From contig NJPS01000012.1 in NCBI GenBank assembly GCA_002946415.1, positions 124,001 to 188,000 on the forward strand: a DNA stretch of 64,000 bases. Reading direction: 5' to 3'. Positions 11,001-21,589 of the stretch are shown here, piece by piece. A model generated the notes under the pieces. That model was not told the DNA's origin and did no database searches. It saw only the letters and a list, made by a program, of their open reading frames with translations. Made by a program: the position numbers and the translations under genes. Position 1 is the first letter of the stretch; every line of letters starts with the position of its first letter. This stretch comes from Rutstroemia sp. NJR-2017a BVV2 (taxonomy: Eukaryota > Ascomycota > Leotiomycetes > Helotiales > Rutstroemiaceae).

Positions 11001-11613
11001 ACCAACGGCACCATCAAGCGCACAGCGCCGGCAATCTTCTCCACCTCCACGTATCTCCAGTTCAGTTCTTCGGGAAGAGGATAAATTCGATGACGAAGTC
11101 ACGAATCTGGACCGATTCCGAAAGCACTTCTCAACCGTCTCGAAATATAGGCCAATGCTCTCAGGTGTTCGTAGCTTGATACAGAGTAGTCCTGCTGTAG
11201 ATGCCATGGCCGAAGCCTTTATTGCCGCGGATCGCGATACTTCTTATGAGGCAAAGCGTCGTCTCACGTCATCCGAGAGTCCGTCGTGCAGTCGCAATAC
11301 CAAGGACAAACCTTTTAGCACATTTAAAGATCACGAAGACGGTGATGTTGATGGTGATGTTGATGGTGATGATTCCCTGCACAGAGAACCTGCGAAGCAG
11401 GCTTCTTTTACTACGGCGCTCAGTGAAACATCAAGCAATAAGAAGCTGGGAGATTTCGCACAGGAAGATTATTTGGATGAACTGGGCAGCTTTTTAGGAG
11501 ACTGGTCGGTTGAAGGGGAGTTAAAGAAAGTGGAGGATGCCAATACGCCGAAGCAGAATGATAATGACGATGCGAGGAGAAGACTTCTGGATTTTGAGAA
11601 TGTGTGGACATGA
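8005..11613 (+). CDS. Large disordered protein of unknown function (1202 aa)
   Basis: A single open frame with ATG at 8005 and TGA at 11611-11613. I do not recognise a catalytic domain. The N-terminal ~150 residues are the most ordered-looking part, with a conserved-looking block around residues 50-100 (GHLPVLQSARLKGP, then INPWRHREPDWW) reminiscent of proteins labelled 'protamine P1-like' in filamentous fungi; that label implies no proven function. Residues ~150-1050 are Ser/Pro/Gln-rich and low in complexity. A short block with NPWASS and KKRVSFGIL lies near residues 970-995, and the RVSF segment resembles a PP1-docking motif (RVxF); this is an inference. An acidic repeat DGDVDGDVDGDD sits near residue 1115. 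The C-terminus has a short conserved-looking segment (LDELGSFLGDWSVEGEL). Base composition matches the neighbours and no intron is needed. Confidence 0.75.
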   Translation: MTAKINSFSPSIEYGNDEPFYATTLHTAEDIICEGSDAEADPTDIAEKHDRYEHIAERTLQGHLPVLQSARLKGPLYKDRKSEWINPWRHREPDWWKPGSKEMMFTRGNVMARAKQHGRKDMAPKEALAWCKRDARRQAQEMGMDADLNSDDSSSFDRSSEGIVIDETIHEESVRREEEVPLSALSPMPEGPESFPTSYTDNKEGRPSDVWTKAKRPADEHWLKRSHSLKRPKYDQQTDLSPSPYPTAVNMKVHQQSTSISNLSHNVQPARLLPSPKELLKTPVRDVDDIRWQQSQNYTQRTDQTRGTGKSTPVTIELQRHRFSDLEHQRQPSNSFEYSYETSSPYEMHNSSHQSTAISQSQLPRLSQASALPVHPRLHAINNNGHRTPGNLSFITDMAPSSGNLEHFDFRKKRRPATDSPKAIGYPPIAMNEHTQMSFSGSSKPVSESERGGMPSSITRNIAENFQPQSSTQNREPLVSYGSFGSDRNDGSWLSTQESIHSTPSVSSATRRIAVKDLLSPEDEDGDTSWVTTQNNSSYGPTSPYMNRTFQGSHSSNASRSILTVEHQLSRSMEEKRNGIPTSSFQSPSPMKNHSFSSQPSQNILPRPSPHLPAFHNEQNNLIVPGPSDVFETSSTQSYNSSPVSLRNSRSHTYVAPTTLHPPRAGQSSLENQVAAHTVEAHHEKGALASSPLSMQSFDHNARLETKEDTPRKIDSGRDEILGSKLKSPVGRRTKGDLEPQSGSEVLPSINGLVRKEFHEPKKGDYSSSNGNPSSTGKKSSVNRLHNRTPAPISSKPGAQRNSPGIGKSQSGLALESSDTPVRKSEKQKTPVGIQSGAKNSAKSPDSRAIVKTPAENAPAAETPSLELALAPHEQEHIKKHSPQSPWARTEIKPILAPVVIETTELNDALSSPHSGWQKEELVAATDSDAIRPFRDLMTPSPPPEQNDIPKNEQRPSNTQLLVDAAIKNPWASSSTTKSKNCKKRVSFGILDEEEPTDSPTAPSSAQRRQSSPPPRISSSVLREEDKFDDEVTNLDRFRKHFSTVSKYRPMLSGVRSLIQSSPAVDAMAEAFIAADRDTSYEAKRRLTSSESPSCSRNTKDKPFSTFKDHEDGDVDGDVDGDDSLHREPAKQASFTTALSETSSNKKLGDFAQEDYLDELGSFLGDWSVEGELKKVEDANTPKQNDNDDARRRLLDFENVWT

Positions 11614-13734
11614 ATGATTGAATGACCAACCGTAGATGATTGCATTCAGTGGTAGCATGGGATGGGAGTGGAGTGGGTCGGCCGGCCTGCCGGGCTTGTA
11701 CAAAAGTTCGATATTCAAAACGTTTTTGTAGATAGATGACATGTGGGAATAGGTTTGGGTGTTACGGAGTAGGTAGTAGCTATGCTTGAGATACCCTTGC
11801 CTTGCTTGCTTACTGGATAGCTTGAATGAATGGAAGAAGATGATTGCTAATGCACGTATGATATAAACTTTACCGTGAAGAATCAAACGGTTTGTAGTAT
11901 TCGTCTAGTGTACCGTACGTTGCCCAGTAGACTGCATTCCATATCCAGATGAAGCCTTCTCGGAACTGCTACAGTAGGCGAAGTAGACGAGGACAGGACC
12001 GGACCTAGCCATTGTAATCAAACGTGCCTACGCTCCCGGTATGAAGAACGAGTCGCTTCGCCAAGCTACTTGCATGTATGTAAGCTGTACTTAAACTCTC
12101 TTGCATACATGGGTCCTGCCTGTGGTCAGTAATTGGCTCGCAAATCCAGGTGTTATCGTGGAGGGAGAGCGGTCAAGCGGTCGACGGAATCCACGGGGTA
12201 GGATGATAGGTTGTCGTTTGACTTGCGTGTGTGGGAGATGGTACCCGTGCGACATGTAACGGTATCGGTACGGTATGTGCTTTCCTTTCCATGTCAGGTG
12301 TTGACTTTGAGGTATGTGTACGGTGTTCGGATGTTTCGCAGAATTCAACGACCGTGGTGTTTAAGCTGGGGGGTAGACCCTACAAGTAATAATGTAAGTA
12401 TATAGCCGTGAGTCGCAAGCATAATCGTTGGGCTGAAATAAAGGGGGTGGTTTGTTTGCGTTTGCTAATCGAGGTTTGATATCCGCTGTTGGGCTCGAGT
12501 TTGGCCTCAGACAGACAGGGGAAAGAAGCGATCGATGATGATGATCACCGTAGGATAGATCTGGTGTCACTGCTGATGGAACCCAGTGTGGAGATGGCAT
12601 GGCTTCAATTAATCTATCAGACCCGCTCCGCACATGGTCTGCCCCAAGAACGAAACGCTACGATGGTGCCGTATCCTTACAAGTACAATCTGTTCATTGC
12701 CCTTACCTAACCATGATATTGAGTGTGGGAAGCCTGTACATTGAAGATATACGAAGCACATGTCGTATGCTATCAACTGGCAAACGTTCGAGGAAATCGT
12801 AGGCCTTACAGTCAGTCCCGGTCCTCCTGTGATATTGTGGCGCAGACGCAGGGAAATGTTGAGCAACCCGTTCAGAATTAAACGGCGTGGCTGCCATGGC
12901 CGGTCAGCCAAGGCCCAAGGGTACTGTAATTGCCAGACCATCAGCCCGGCATTCGTTCCCGCTCCTCCCCTCCTTCCTCTCCTTCTATCTTGTTTCATGC
13001 CGCTGATTGTCCCTTATCGAATTAAACATGCCATGTTCCATGTTCCTGGCCTGAGCCGAGAGAGTCTGATACCACACGCACGAAGTAGCTCATTTTTCCC
13101 TATTTACCCGCTTTTGGGTTTGCTGACTACTAAACCTTAGTGACATTTGTGCAGTGCGAAAGTAAGTCACTCACTCACTCTTTCGCTCCCAAACCCCAAG
13201 ACCAAACCAACAACAAACAACAACCACAATCACAACCACTCCCTCCCACTACCACTACCACTACCACTACCACTACCACCTACCACCTACCACCGCTCAA
13301 AACCCATACATCATATTTCGTACACCATCCACACACTCTACACCAATCACCCATTTTCGGGAAGAACAAGGACAAGAAGAAAAAGACAAGCACGAAGGAC
13401 AAGCAGTTCAATCCAAACCCAAAGTCAACTCCCAAAACTCTATAGATTTTCATTTCTCATAACTTAAACGTTAAGGAATCAAAAACGTGTTTAATACGAG
13501 CACTTGAATTTACGGCATTTTTGGTTTCTTCCAATCTTCCAATCTTCCAATCTTCGTACTTCTACTCTAACATTCATTCAATTCATTCCTTGCTAGTAAA
13601 TCCTTGCTCGAATTGAAAATCCTTGGCTTTTGAGCGGTCTTATCCTGTTCCTCTTTTCAGACACAAACCATTGACATTCAATATCTGCGAATCATTTTCT
13701 CACATTGTTCCTGGATTCGATAAATGATCGCCTC
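11614..13734. other. Intergenic spacer and likely leader of the kcs1-like gene
   Basis: About 2.1 kb without a convincing coding frame. Near 13240-13280 is a (CACTAC)n-type microsatellite inside a C/A-rich stretch (13190-13330). The triplicated motif CTTCCAATCTTCC lies near 13530-13555. The last few hundred bases are T-rich/pyrimidine-rich as expected for a fungal promoter and 5' leader. Confidence 0.55.
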
Positions 13735-13786
13735 ATGTCAAAATCCCCTACTGATCCCGCAAATGCCGCACCCACCTCCACGGTGA
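13724..13786 (+). promoter_or_regulatory. Overlapping out-of-frame upstream start of the kcs1-like gene
   Basis: An ATG at 13724 lies 11 bases before the chosen main ATG (13735) in another frame and runs 20 codons to TGA at 13784-13786. A strong donor-like GTGAGT starts at 13783. Splicing from there to the CAG ending at 13826 would put the 13724 ATG in frame with the kinase, so this may instead be an alternative N-terminus; the 44-nt intron this needs is very short. Confidence 0.3.
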
Positions 13787-16700
13787 GTACTGAGCAAGGT
13801 CAACAAGACCATCATCAGCATGGCAGCAATCGTGAGGAAGCACAAAGATGGACCAACGCGCCACCTAGACCAAAACCTGCCACTTCTTTGTTAACTCAAG
13901 CTCTCACCTCGACACCAGATTCCAGCAGTCATACTCTATCTTCGACCTCTCCTCCACGCGAAGGCCGCACAATGATTCCTAGCGCGCCACGACCTTATCC
14001 TTTTATCTCGGGCGAACGGCATCACAATGAAGGGACCAGCACGGCTTTCTCAATGAGCAACATAATGCATGGGAAAATGTTTTCTTCGGGGTCCAGCAGG
14101 CCATTGAGTGCCGGAGCAACTCCTACGTCAGCGTCTGCGAACTTTTTCAACATGGATCATCTCAACAATATTATTTCGAACCACCGAGACTTCTTGAAGG
14201 ATGTGAAAGCCAGAGGCCGGGGCACATCGCTGGAACGGACTGCAAAGGAGAAGAGAGTACAGGATCTGCCGAAAGGGTTGTTTTCCTCCAATCCCGGCGA
14301 TACTGGCATTATCACTCGACCGTCAACTCCTCAACCCCAAGAAGCCGTGCCGTCCTTTACAAGAGATCCACCCATAGACGGCTTCCGGGCTAGTTATCGC
14401 TCTTGGAGAGATGCTCGACCGAGTATGTCTGCAGAGAAGGCATGGTCAATCAATATCAATGAACAAGGTGATGATGATAGTGAGGTTGGCCAAGTGGAGA
14501 AGTCCATCACAGAGGCATTAGCTGGAGTGGAGCACAATAATCGCAGTCGAAAAGCAAGTCATAGTCTAAGGTTCTTCAGAGAAGGTCTGCCAGAAGATAA
14601 GACAAAGAAGCGTGATGGCAAAAGCAAAGGCCACCCAAAGGATGGGAACTCGAATAACAAGATTATTAGTATACCAGAAGGAGGAAGACTCGATGTCAGA
14701 TCACAAACCACACCAGATATTACAAGCCCGTTATCGCCTTTATTTTCACCTCATGAAACGACCCATAGGGCACCGCTACCCCACAGCAACGGTTCAGCTG
14801 TCATCCCAAATATTACAGAAGGCCTAGCAACAGAGGAGGGTTACTTCGATCAATCCCGAAATATTGAAACTGTCTCGGAAGAAGCAATGAAGACGATGCC
14901 CCCTCAACTTCTGGCTGAGATCCGCAAGCATCACAATCTGACCCCGGGTGCTACTAAAGGTTCCTCTTTCTCAGGAAGCATTCCCGTTACTGAATCTGAG
15001 AAGTCAAGGTCCGATTCTGGAGAGGATACTTCGGTGGCTGGGTCCCAGTTAGGTCGCGCGATCGATAATGGTACTGAATTGACAAAAGTCAAGAGCTGCG
15101 AAGATGACGAGGAATCAGGCGAGGAACAAATTGCTTCTGCCTTGTTCGTGCCCCATCAAGCGGCTCATGACTCAGTCGAGCGAAGAGGAGAGACCCCCCG
15201 AGATGGCCTAGATCGTGTTTCAAGATCTCGAATGAATGAACAACATCGCTCAGATGTTTCAAACTCACAACAGTGGCTCGAAGAGCATGAAGTCCCATCA
15301 CGTGAAGTAGATAACAAGTATGTCAGCCAAGAAGTTAAACCTCGACCACCACCGCTAAGCCGTGTAAAATCACATAGCTCAACCGAGGAGAGAGAGAGCT
15401 TTGTTCCGCCTGCAGATATCCCCGAGTCAGGACAAGAGTCTTACGATGAAGGAGATACCACAATAGGTGAGGAGTCGAGTTTGACAGATGATCCGGAAAC
15501 GACACCTACCTCTTCTAGACGGCGCAGACTTAAGTTGAGTACTCATGTTCACGAACATCAGCAGGTCAAGCAACCACTAGAAGCTATTGAATTGATACCA
15601 TATAGACATCAAGTCGGGGGGCACACCACCATGTGGAGATTCTCGAAGCGAGCGGTATGTAAGCAGCTGAATAATCGTGAGAATGAATTCTACGAGAAGG
15701 TTGAACAAAATCATCCCCAGCTCCTGAAATTTTTGCCAAGGTACGTGCAATATCAATCACTTCTCCGCCACTGGCTTTGAAGCTGAGTCTTTGTCAAGAC
15801 ACCATTCCGGAAATGTCCATCATCAGATGTGCTGCATAGGCTAACGCGTTTCATTTACCTTGGATTTTAGATATATTGGTGTTCTCAATGTCACTTTCGA
15901 GAAGCAGCAACGTCGCAAGTCTACGCGCAAGGATGAGAAGGATCCTGTTGTAGATGGCGAGACCAATGGTTCTGGTGAACAGCAATCCAAAGACGACGAC
16001 ACCAAGGCAAATACGGAAGCCAATGGTCATGCTAGTACTGAGAAAAAACCTGAGCATGCACGGATGATCAGCCAGTCTATGCAGGCGGCCTCAACCCCTA
16101 TACCGACCGTTACATTCGCAGACAATAGGCACATCATCCCAAAGAGCTTTTTACAGCCTCACCCACACCTAATTGATCCCATTAACCATTCTTACGGCAA
16201 CGTCACATACTCTACTCGTGAACGAAGTCTAAGCCAGGGCCAGACTCAGAGTCAGAGTCAACCTCCTCCTAGCGGCGACTTCACGTTTCGACCGACTTTG
16301 TCCGACAAGCATGCAGCGAGTTGGGGTGCAACTACAGTGAACAAAAAGCTGAGGAACGAAGTCTTTGGAGAAGCTTTCCTCCAGCAGCCAATTCCGATTC
16401 ATCGTCACAGGAAGCCAGCATCACAGAGCAGAGCCTTACGGCAAGGAGCTGCGTTGAGGACCACTAACTCAGAGACGAATCTTAAGTCCATGCCGACTGG
16501 TCAGAAGGGTGTAGAAGGTCAGGCGTCTAAAGAGTCGATTCGTCGGAGAGCTATCAAGAGTGCTGCCGAAAAAAGAACCGGCTTAGCGCCAATGACCCCT
16601 GTAACACCCGCCCCGCCAGTATCGACTAATGATGAGAAGCCTGCGTGCGAGAATGGTGAAGACGAGGAAGGTTTCGAGCAAATGGGTACCAGTGCTCCGG

Positions 16701-17830
16701 AGCCGGAGGTTTCACCAAAAGAAGCGACGAAAAGACCAAAGAGACGCTATTCCAGTGGTGGTCTCCGTCGTAAGCCGAATGAAGTAGCTGATGACCGTGG
16801 TAGTCTCAAGTATTTCGAGGAAGCTGATGATGCTGGTTACAAGGGCGACGAAGAAGATGTGTTTGCAATGGATCCCGAGCCAGTTCAACAAGCACCTTCA
16901 TTGAAATCGCCGGTGGAAGATAAGGCACTTCACGTTACGCCTGAGGAGAAAAATGACAAGATTACTTCGGACATTTCTGATATTGCTAGCAACGGTACTA
17001 GTGTGTCAAATGCTCAACCAAGATCCCCCAGTACTTTGGAAATTCCTCGACCGGTCAACCCGAAAGAAGCCCAAACCCAACCTAACTCCCGTGTTGAGTA
17101 CTTCTTACTTCTTGAAGACTTGACAGCCGGTATGAAACGTCCTTGCATTATGGATCTCAAGATGGGTACTCGTCAATACGGTATTGATGCCAACGAGAAG
17201 AAACAAAAATCTCAACGCAGTAAGTGCGAGGCCACGACATCTCGCGAACTTGGCGTGAGAGTTTGCGGTTTGCAGGTGTGGGATGTGAAGACGCAGGGAT
17301 ATATCTTCCAGGACAAGTACTTTGGTAGAGATTTGAAAGCCGGGCAGGAATTCCAAAATGCCTTGACGCGCTTCTTGTACGATGGAGTCGATTACGGAAG
17401 TATCTTACGCCACATCCCTACCATCATTCACAAACTCTCACAACTCGAGGTCCTCATCAAAGGCCTCATCGGCTACCGCTTCTACGCCGCGAGTCTCCTC
17501 ATGTTCTACGACGGCGATACCTCCATGGAAGAAGAATCCGACAGTAATGTCTTTGAACGTCCACCGGACAAGCGCAGAGAAGTCGATTTCAAGATGGCGG
17601 ATTTTGCGAATTGTGTAACGAAAGAGGATTTCGACTCGGTGGAGAGGACTTGTCCGCCTAGACATCCGAATAAGCCGGATTTGGGCTTCCTGAGAGGTCT
17701 GAGAAGTTTGAAGAAATATTTCTTGGCTATTCAGAGGGATGTTAGGATGGAGATGGGGATTACGTCGCAGGATTGGGGGGAGGAGTGGTTGGATTATGAG
17801 GTGGATGATGAGGCGGATTTGAGTTATTGA
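13735..17830 (+). CDS. kcs1: Inositol hexakisphosphate kinase, Kcs1 type
   Basis: Two exons, 13735-15740 and 15871-17830, give 1321 residues. The 130-nt intron has GTACGT, a CTAACG branch site and TTTTAG; joining restores the family signature FLPRYIGVLNV across the junction. The C-terminal half carries the inositol polyphosphate kinase motif PxxxDLKxG as PCIMDLKMGTRQYG (residues ~1093-1106), then SLLMFYDGD and a conserved DFAN segment, the latter two contributing to nucleotide/metal binding in this family. The first ~600 residues are disordered. Kcs1 enzymes phosphorylate InsP6 to the pyrophosphate 5-InsP7, which acts in phosphate signalling, vacuole biology and stress responses. The ATG at 13735 is the first in-frame ATG, but an out-of-frame ATG at 13724 and a donor-like site at 13783 leave the N-terminus uncertain. 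Confidence 0.9.
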
Positions 17831-18780
17831 GGGGTGGGGAGTTAGGTGGAGGGTTATGAGTTCTTATAGTTCGACTATAGGTATGCGGGTGGGAAGCTGA
17901 ACGAATTTCAAGGGGAGGAGGCCGTCTGTTGTTACAGTTCTAATCCAAAAATTCGGCATTTGTTAGGGAGTATTGGATGGGTTTTCTTTAATTGTGTTTT
18001 TTTGCTTTCTTCTTCTTTCTAGCTACTCCTTTCTTTCTTTATCTCGTCTGTTTCCTTTCTCACGACATCACTTGGGCTTGGGCTTGGGCATTGCGCATAC
18101 CCTGCATATTTGGTTGGTGTTTGGGGGAGGGGCTTTGGTTGGTTGGGTCGTGTTTTTTTCTTTTTCCTTTTTGTGTGGTTGGGGAGGGAGGGGGGTTTGA
18201 AAGAGGGGAGGTTAAGGGGAAGGAAAGAAAGGGGAGGAGAAGGGAGGGGAAGGATGGGAAGCTTTATTATATCCATGCATGCATGGTTCTTCGTCGTCGT
18301 CGTGCCCGTCTGTGGTTACAGCTTTCTTTTACGGACAGGCAGAACTTACGCGTTTGGTCTGTGAATTAGCGGATGGGTGTGAGAGCTGAGAGCTGGTGGT
18401 GTTGGGTGCGAGGAGCGAAGGGGGAGGGAAAGGAAAGATATAGATAAATCCTGGGATGAAATGAGATGAGAAGGGAAGTGAAAGATCGACATATGCTGTG
18501 GCTGGCTGGCTGGCATGGCCAAAAACTTCATTTTGTTTTTTTCTCCCTGGCTTTTAGAGGGAGCGAGATGAGTTTGATTGTTGCTGTGAGAGAAAGAGAG
18601 AGGGTGCGGTTGAGGAGTTGAGAGATTGAGGGAATGAAAGAGTGATAACTTGGGGTTTTTTTAGAAAAGGTTGAATGGATTGAGATGCAAGTCGGTTGAG
18701 ATGGTGTTGAAATGGATGGAGATGGATTATTGAGATGGATTGAAATGGAATGGCTTGTATGAATAATGAATGAATAGGAA

Positions 18781-18808
18781 CTTACCTTACCTTACCTTAC
18801 CTTACCTT
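18781..18808. repeat. (CTTAC)n microsatellite
   Basis: Five nearly perfect CTTAC units in tandem. Confidence 0.85.
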
Positions 18809-19097
18809 CAAGAGCTGAGTTGAGCTTTTCTTTGGATATGTGTGTGAGTGTGTGAGTAAGTGAGTGAGCGATTGTATTTGTAAGGCTGTATTATATAGCT
18901 TCTTATACTTCCCGTTTCAGGATTTATGCTCGTGTGCTCCTCCCGAGTTCCCCGGTCCCGAGGACTGTAGGAGACTGGAGGGGGAGGGTGGTTGGGTGGG
19001 GTGGGGTGGATTCGGAGCGGGGGAAGGCGGGGGAGGGGCGTGGGGATTGGGAATTGGGGTTGTGTGGGTTGTGTGGGTTCGGGTTGTGCTTGGGTGT

Positions 19098-19178
19098 GAG
19101 GGGTCTGATGGGGAGGGTTTGATGGGGGGGAGGGTTTTGATGGGGGGGTTTTAATAGGGAGGGGTTTGATAGAGAGGG
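19098..19178 (+). repeat. G-run minisatellite with G-quadruplex potential
   Basis: Five imperfect ~16-nt units of the form TTTGATGGGGAGGG, each carrying one or two runs of three to seven G. Four or more closely spaced G3+ runs satisfy the simple G4 pattern on the plus strand. Confidence 0.7.
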
Positions 19179-19403
19179 TATATAAAGGGTATATAGATGT
19201 TGGAAGATAGAAGATTATATATACTGGGATCGTAGATTGGGGTAGAGGGGGCGAGGGGGCGTGTAGGTTAGGGTTGTTTGTGGTGTGTGTTGCGGTTGGG
19301 GTTGTATGTGAGGGGTTTCATGGGGAGGGCATATAGAGGCCCTATGGTACAAATTTCCTACTATTAGTAGGATTTTATACAATCAGAGTAATGAGATCAT
19401 ATA

Positions 19404-19483
19404 GTGAGATCTTACTATATTAAGAATGTAGTAAGATCTTACTGTGTATATGATACTATATTAAGCATATAGTAAGATCTCAC
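19404..19483. repeat. Cluster of AGATCT-centred palindromes
   Basis: Three copies of a GTAAGATCTTAC-like palindrome occur at 19404-19418, 19431-19443 and 19471-19483 (the last in reverse form) within an AT-rich stretch. ATATTAAG elements lie between the copies. This may be a transposon-end remnant. Confidence 0.5.
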
Positions 19484-19550
19484 TCCATTGTTAGCGTTGA
19501 GCGTAGCTGCCCCACTGCTTACAGTTAGCTTACATACTAGTAAGAGTCCC

Positions 19551-19576
19551 TTCTCTTCTCTTCTCTTCTCTTCTCT
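19551..19576 (+). repeat. (TTCTC)n microsatellite
   Basis: Five tandem TTCTC units. Confidence 0.85.
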
Positions 19577-20005
19577 AAGTCCCATCTATACTCAGTTATT
19601 TAAGCTAATAGTAGAAGATATAGGAGAAGTATAGAAAACCCCAAGTCTATTGTCATTGCCATTGCTATTGCCCGCTGCCCGCTGCCACCTATGCTCGTAC
19701 TTATGCCTATTACTTATAATCTGTACCTATTCCCGCTGCCTGCTGTCCGCTGTCCACCAGGACTCCACCTAGGTCTAGGAGGTCTACTTGTGGTAGGAGG
19801 GTTTCGTATGATGGATTTACAACACGGGGTCGGGTAGGCCTGGGGAGACAGTTAGATATGCCAAAGCCAACACAATAATTATACAAATATGAGTATCTAT
19901 ACTCCACATACAGGACGAAGCAGCATTCTCAGACATCTATCTAGTACTGTCCCGCTTTTTTCGATTATTTGTTACAAAAGGAGTTGATTCTCTATTGTAT
20001 GCACG

Positions 20006-20897
20006 ATGTCCGGTTATCGAAGGCATCACCATACAGGTACTGATGTCTTCTGACTGACTCTCATTAACTGTGATTGCTGACTTACGACCAGGCTATGAAA
20101 ATGATGGTTATGGGTTTTATGACCCTCAGGAAACACGAAGGGTGTCCAGGCGGGCTAGTAGCATTCCACCAACAAGATCACAACCCCAACGTAGACAAAC
20201 AACCAACGTCAATGATGGCACATATCAGTCTCAACGCACAGGACCGCCACCAGCTGCTCCTCGCGGAACAGAAGACAGGCGCGGACCAAGAGTGGAAGAC
20301 TCTAGCCACAGGAGTCGCCCTCGTCGAGAAAGTGATCAAAGATCGCCTAGAACGTCTGAAAGGGCGCCGCCTCCAATGGGGGCTGAGCGCTCTACATCGA
20401 GAGTGAATCCGACAGCAACCCGCCAGCCCCAAGCTCCAGCAGCAGAGTCGGCAGCTCTAGCCATACAGCTCAATGAGGAAGCGCGGAAAGTCCTTTCAGA
20501 ATTTCGGATAAAAGCGAACAATAGCGTGAGGATCCAGGAGGACTTCATGAAGGCGAAGCTTAAGATTCTAGCAAAGTTGGAGACAATTATTGTGGAGGAT
20601 CGTTACACTGGGAATGAAATAAGTCGGGATGTCCCACAGTACGCTGAATTATTAAACTCGTGGGAAGAGAAGGAGATGAAATCGATGGAGGCGTTGAAAT
20701 TGGGGCTCAGGAATTATCGAAAGGCTCTGCAAGAATTTGATGACAGTGCAGAGGCAGCCAAGAAGCAACGGTTGGAGGACGAGTATTATAGAAATCAGCC
20801 TTCGAGTGGAGGTAGAGATAGGGGGCAGGAAGCGAGAGGGGGAGGGAGACACAGAGAGAAGAGTACTAGACGTCCAGGTTATGGTTATGGATATTAG
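20006..20897 (+). CDS. Unknown charged protein with a helical C-terminal half (two exons)
   Basis: Exon 1 (20006-20036) encodes MSGYRRHHHT; a 55-nt intron (20037-20091, GTACTG..CTGAC..CCAG) joins in frame to exon 2 (20092-20897), giving 278 residues. Without this intron no ATG opens the frame, which is the main reason for the model. Residues ~1-120 are Arg/Gln/Pro-rich and probably disordered. Residues ~140-245 are rich in Leu, Lys and Glu with heptad-like spacing (LNEEARKVLSEF, AKLKILAKLETI), suggesting long helices. The tail is Gly/Arg-rich and ends in RRPGYGYGY. I do not recognise the family. It has the same orientation and a similar architecture (disordered basic N-half, helical C-half) as the next gene 690 bp downstream, so the two may be related in role or origin; this is an inference. 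Confidence 0.75.
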
Positions 20898-21589
20898 GTA
20901 ATTTAACCATCATTACTTTCCTCTCCAGATTTATTCTGTATATAACATAACGCCACCAAATTGACTGTTGGCTCCACATTCTTGGCCAAGGTCGAGGCCA
21001 TGGACATGACCGTGCTATGGACAAGGTGCTTATGTTGTTCCTGTGTAATCTCTAACCTGACAACAAACAACTTGCCACCCTGTGTCATCTCTAGAAGAAC
21101 TGGAAGATGTTGAAAAACCATACGTCTGAGTGAGGCAAGGATGACGGTGAATTAATTAGCTTTTCATTCCCAGTACTGCTCCCACAGTGCTCTTCCAACA
21201 CAGCAACATCGTGTACAGCGCGTAACGGGCCCAATATGTATGCATGGCCAGCCACCTCATCGGAAGCCGACTAAGCGCCAGAGGAAGGGACAAGCCGGAC
21301 GCGAGCCACGCACAGTATAACGATCACTAGATCGTTGTCTAGAATGATATTCCTATTGTGGTATGTAGATGATTGTCCTAGGTCCGTGGAATGACTGCTT
21401 GAGGTTTTCCTAAGTAAGTATCATGTTGTGTTGACTCAGCTTGTCTTGTGGATTGAGGATCCCAAAACCACTCTATATAAAGGGACGGGGAGGACCGGTT
21501 CTTACTATCGTCAGTACACCCGGAAAATCCGAAGCTTTTCAGGGAGTGGCTTGTAAATTATACCAGTTGTATAACGATTCTTATCAAAA
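20898..21589. promoter_or_regulatory. Intergenic region with TATA box at 21474-21480
   Basis: TATATAA at 21474-21480 lies 116 bp before the ATG at 21590 and supports that ATG as the start of the next gene. Nothing else is recognised. Confidence 0.55.

Larger units (their letters stand above)
17831..20005. other. G-rich, repeat-rich intergenic spacer
   Basis: About 2.2 kb with strong strand asymmetry: from ~18100 to 19340 the plus strand is G-rich with many G runs. No frame looks coding. It contains a (CTTAC)n microsatellite (18781-18808), a G-run minisatellite (19098-19178), a cluster of AGATCT palindromes (19404-19483) and a (TTCTC)n run (19551-19576). Near 19680-19760 there are several CCGCTGCC/CTGTCCGC units. 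Confidence 0.6.

Noticed and set aside
10431..11207. 258-residue minus-strand open frame inside the 8.0-kb gene
   Set aside because: Ser/Cys/Gly-rich translation typical of an antisense shadow of a Ser/Pro/Gln-rich protein; no motif.
13705..13734. Upstream extension of the kcs1-like frame from TTG at 13705
   Set aside because: No ATG in this stretch; the first in-frame ATG is 13735. Similar non-ATG extensions at 20070, 32902, 57375 and 61692 were also discarded in favour of spliced or internal ATG starts.
18000..19160. Open frames of 60-125 residues in the G-rich spacer, both strands
   Set aside because: Translations are pure G/V/W/R- or P/S-rich low complexity explained by strand composition.
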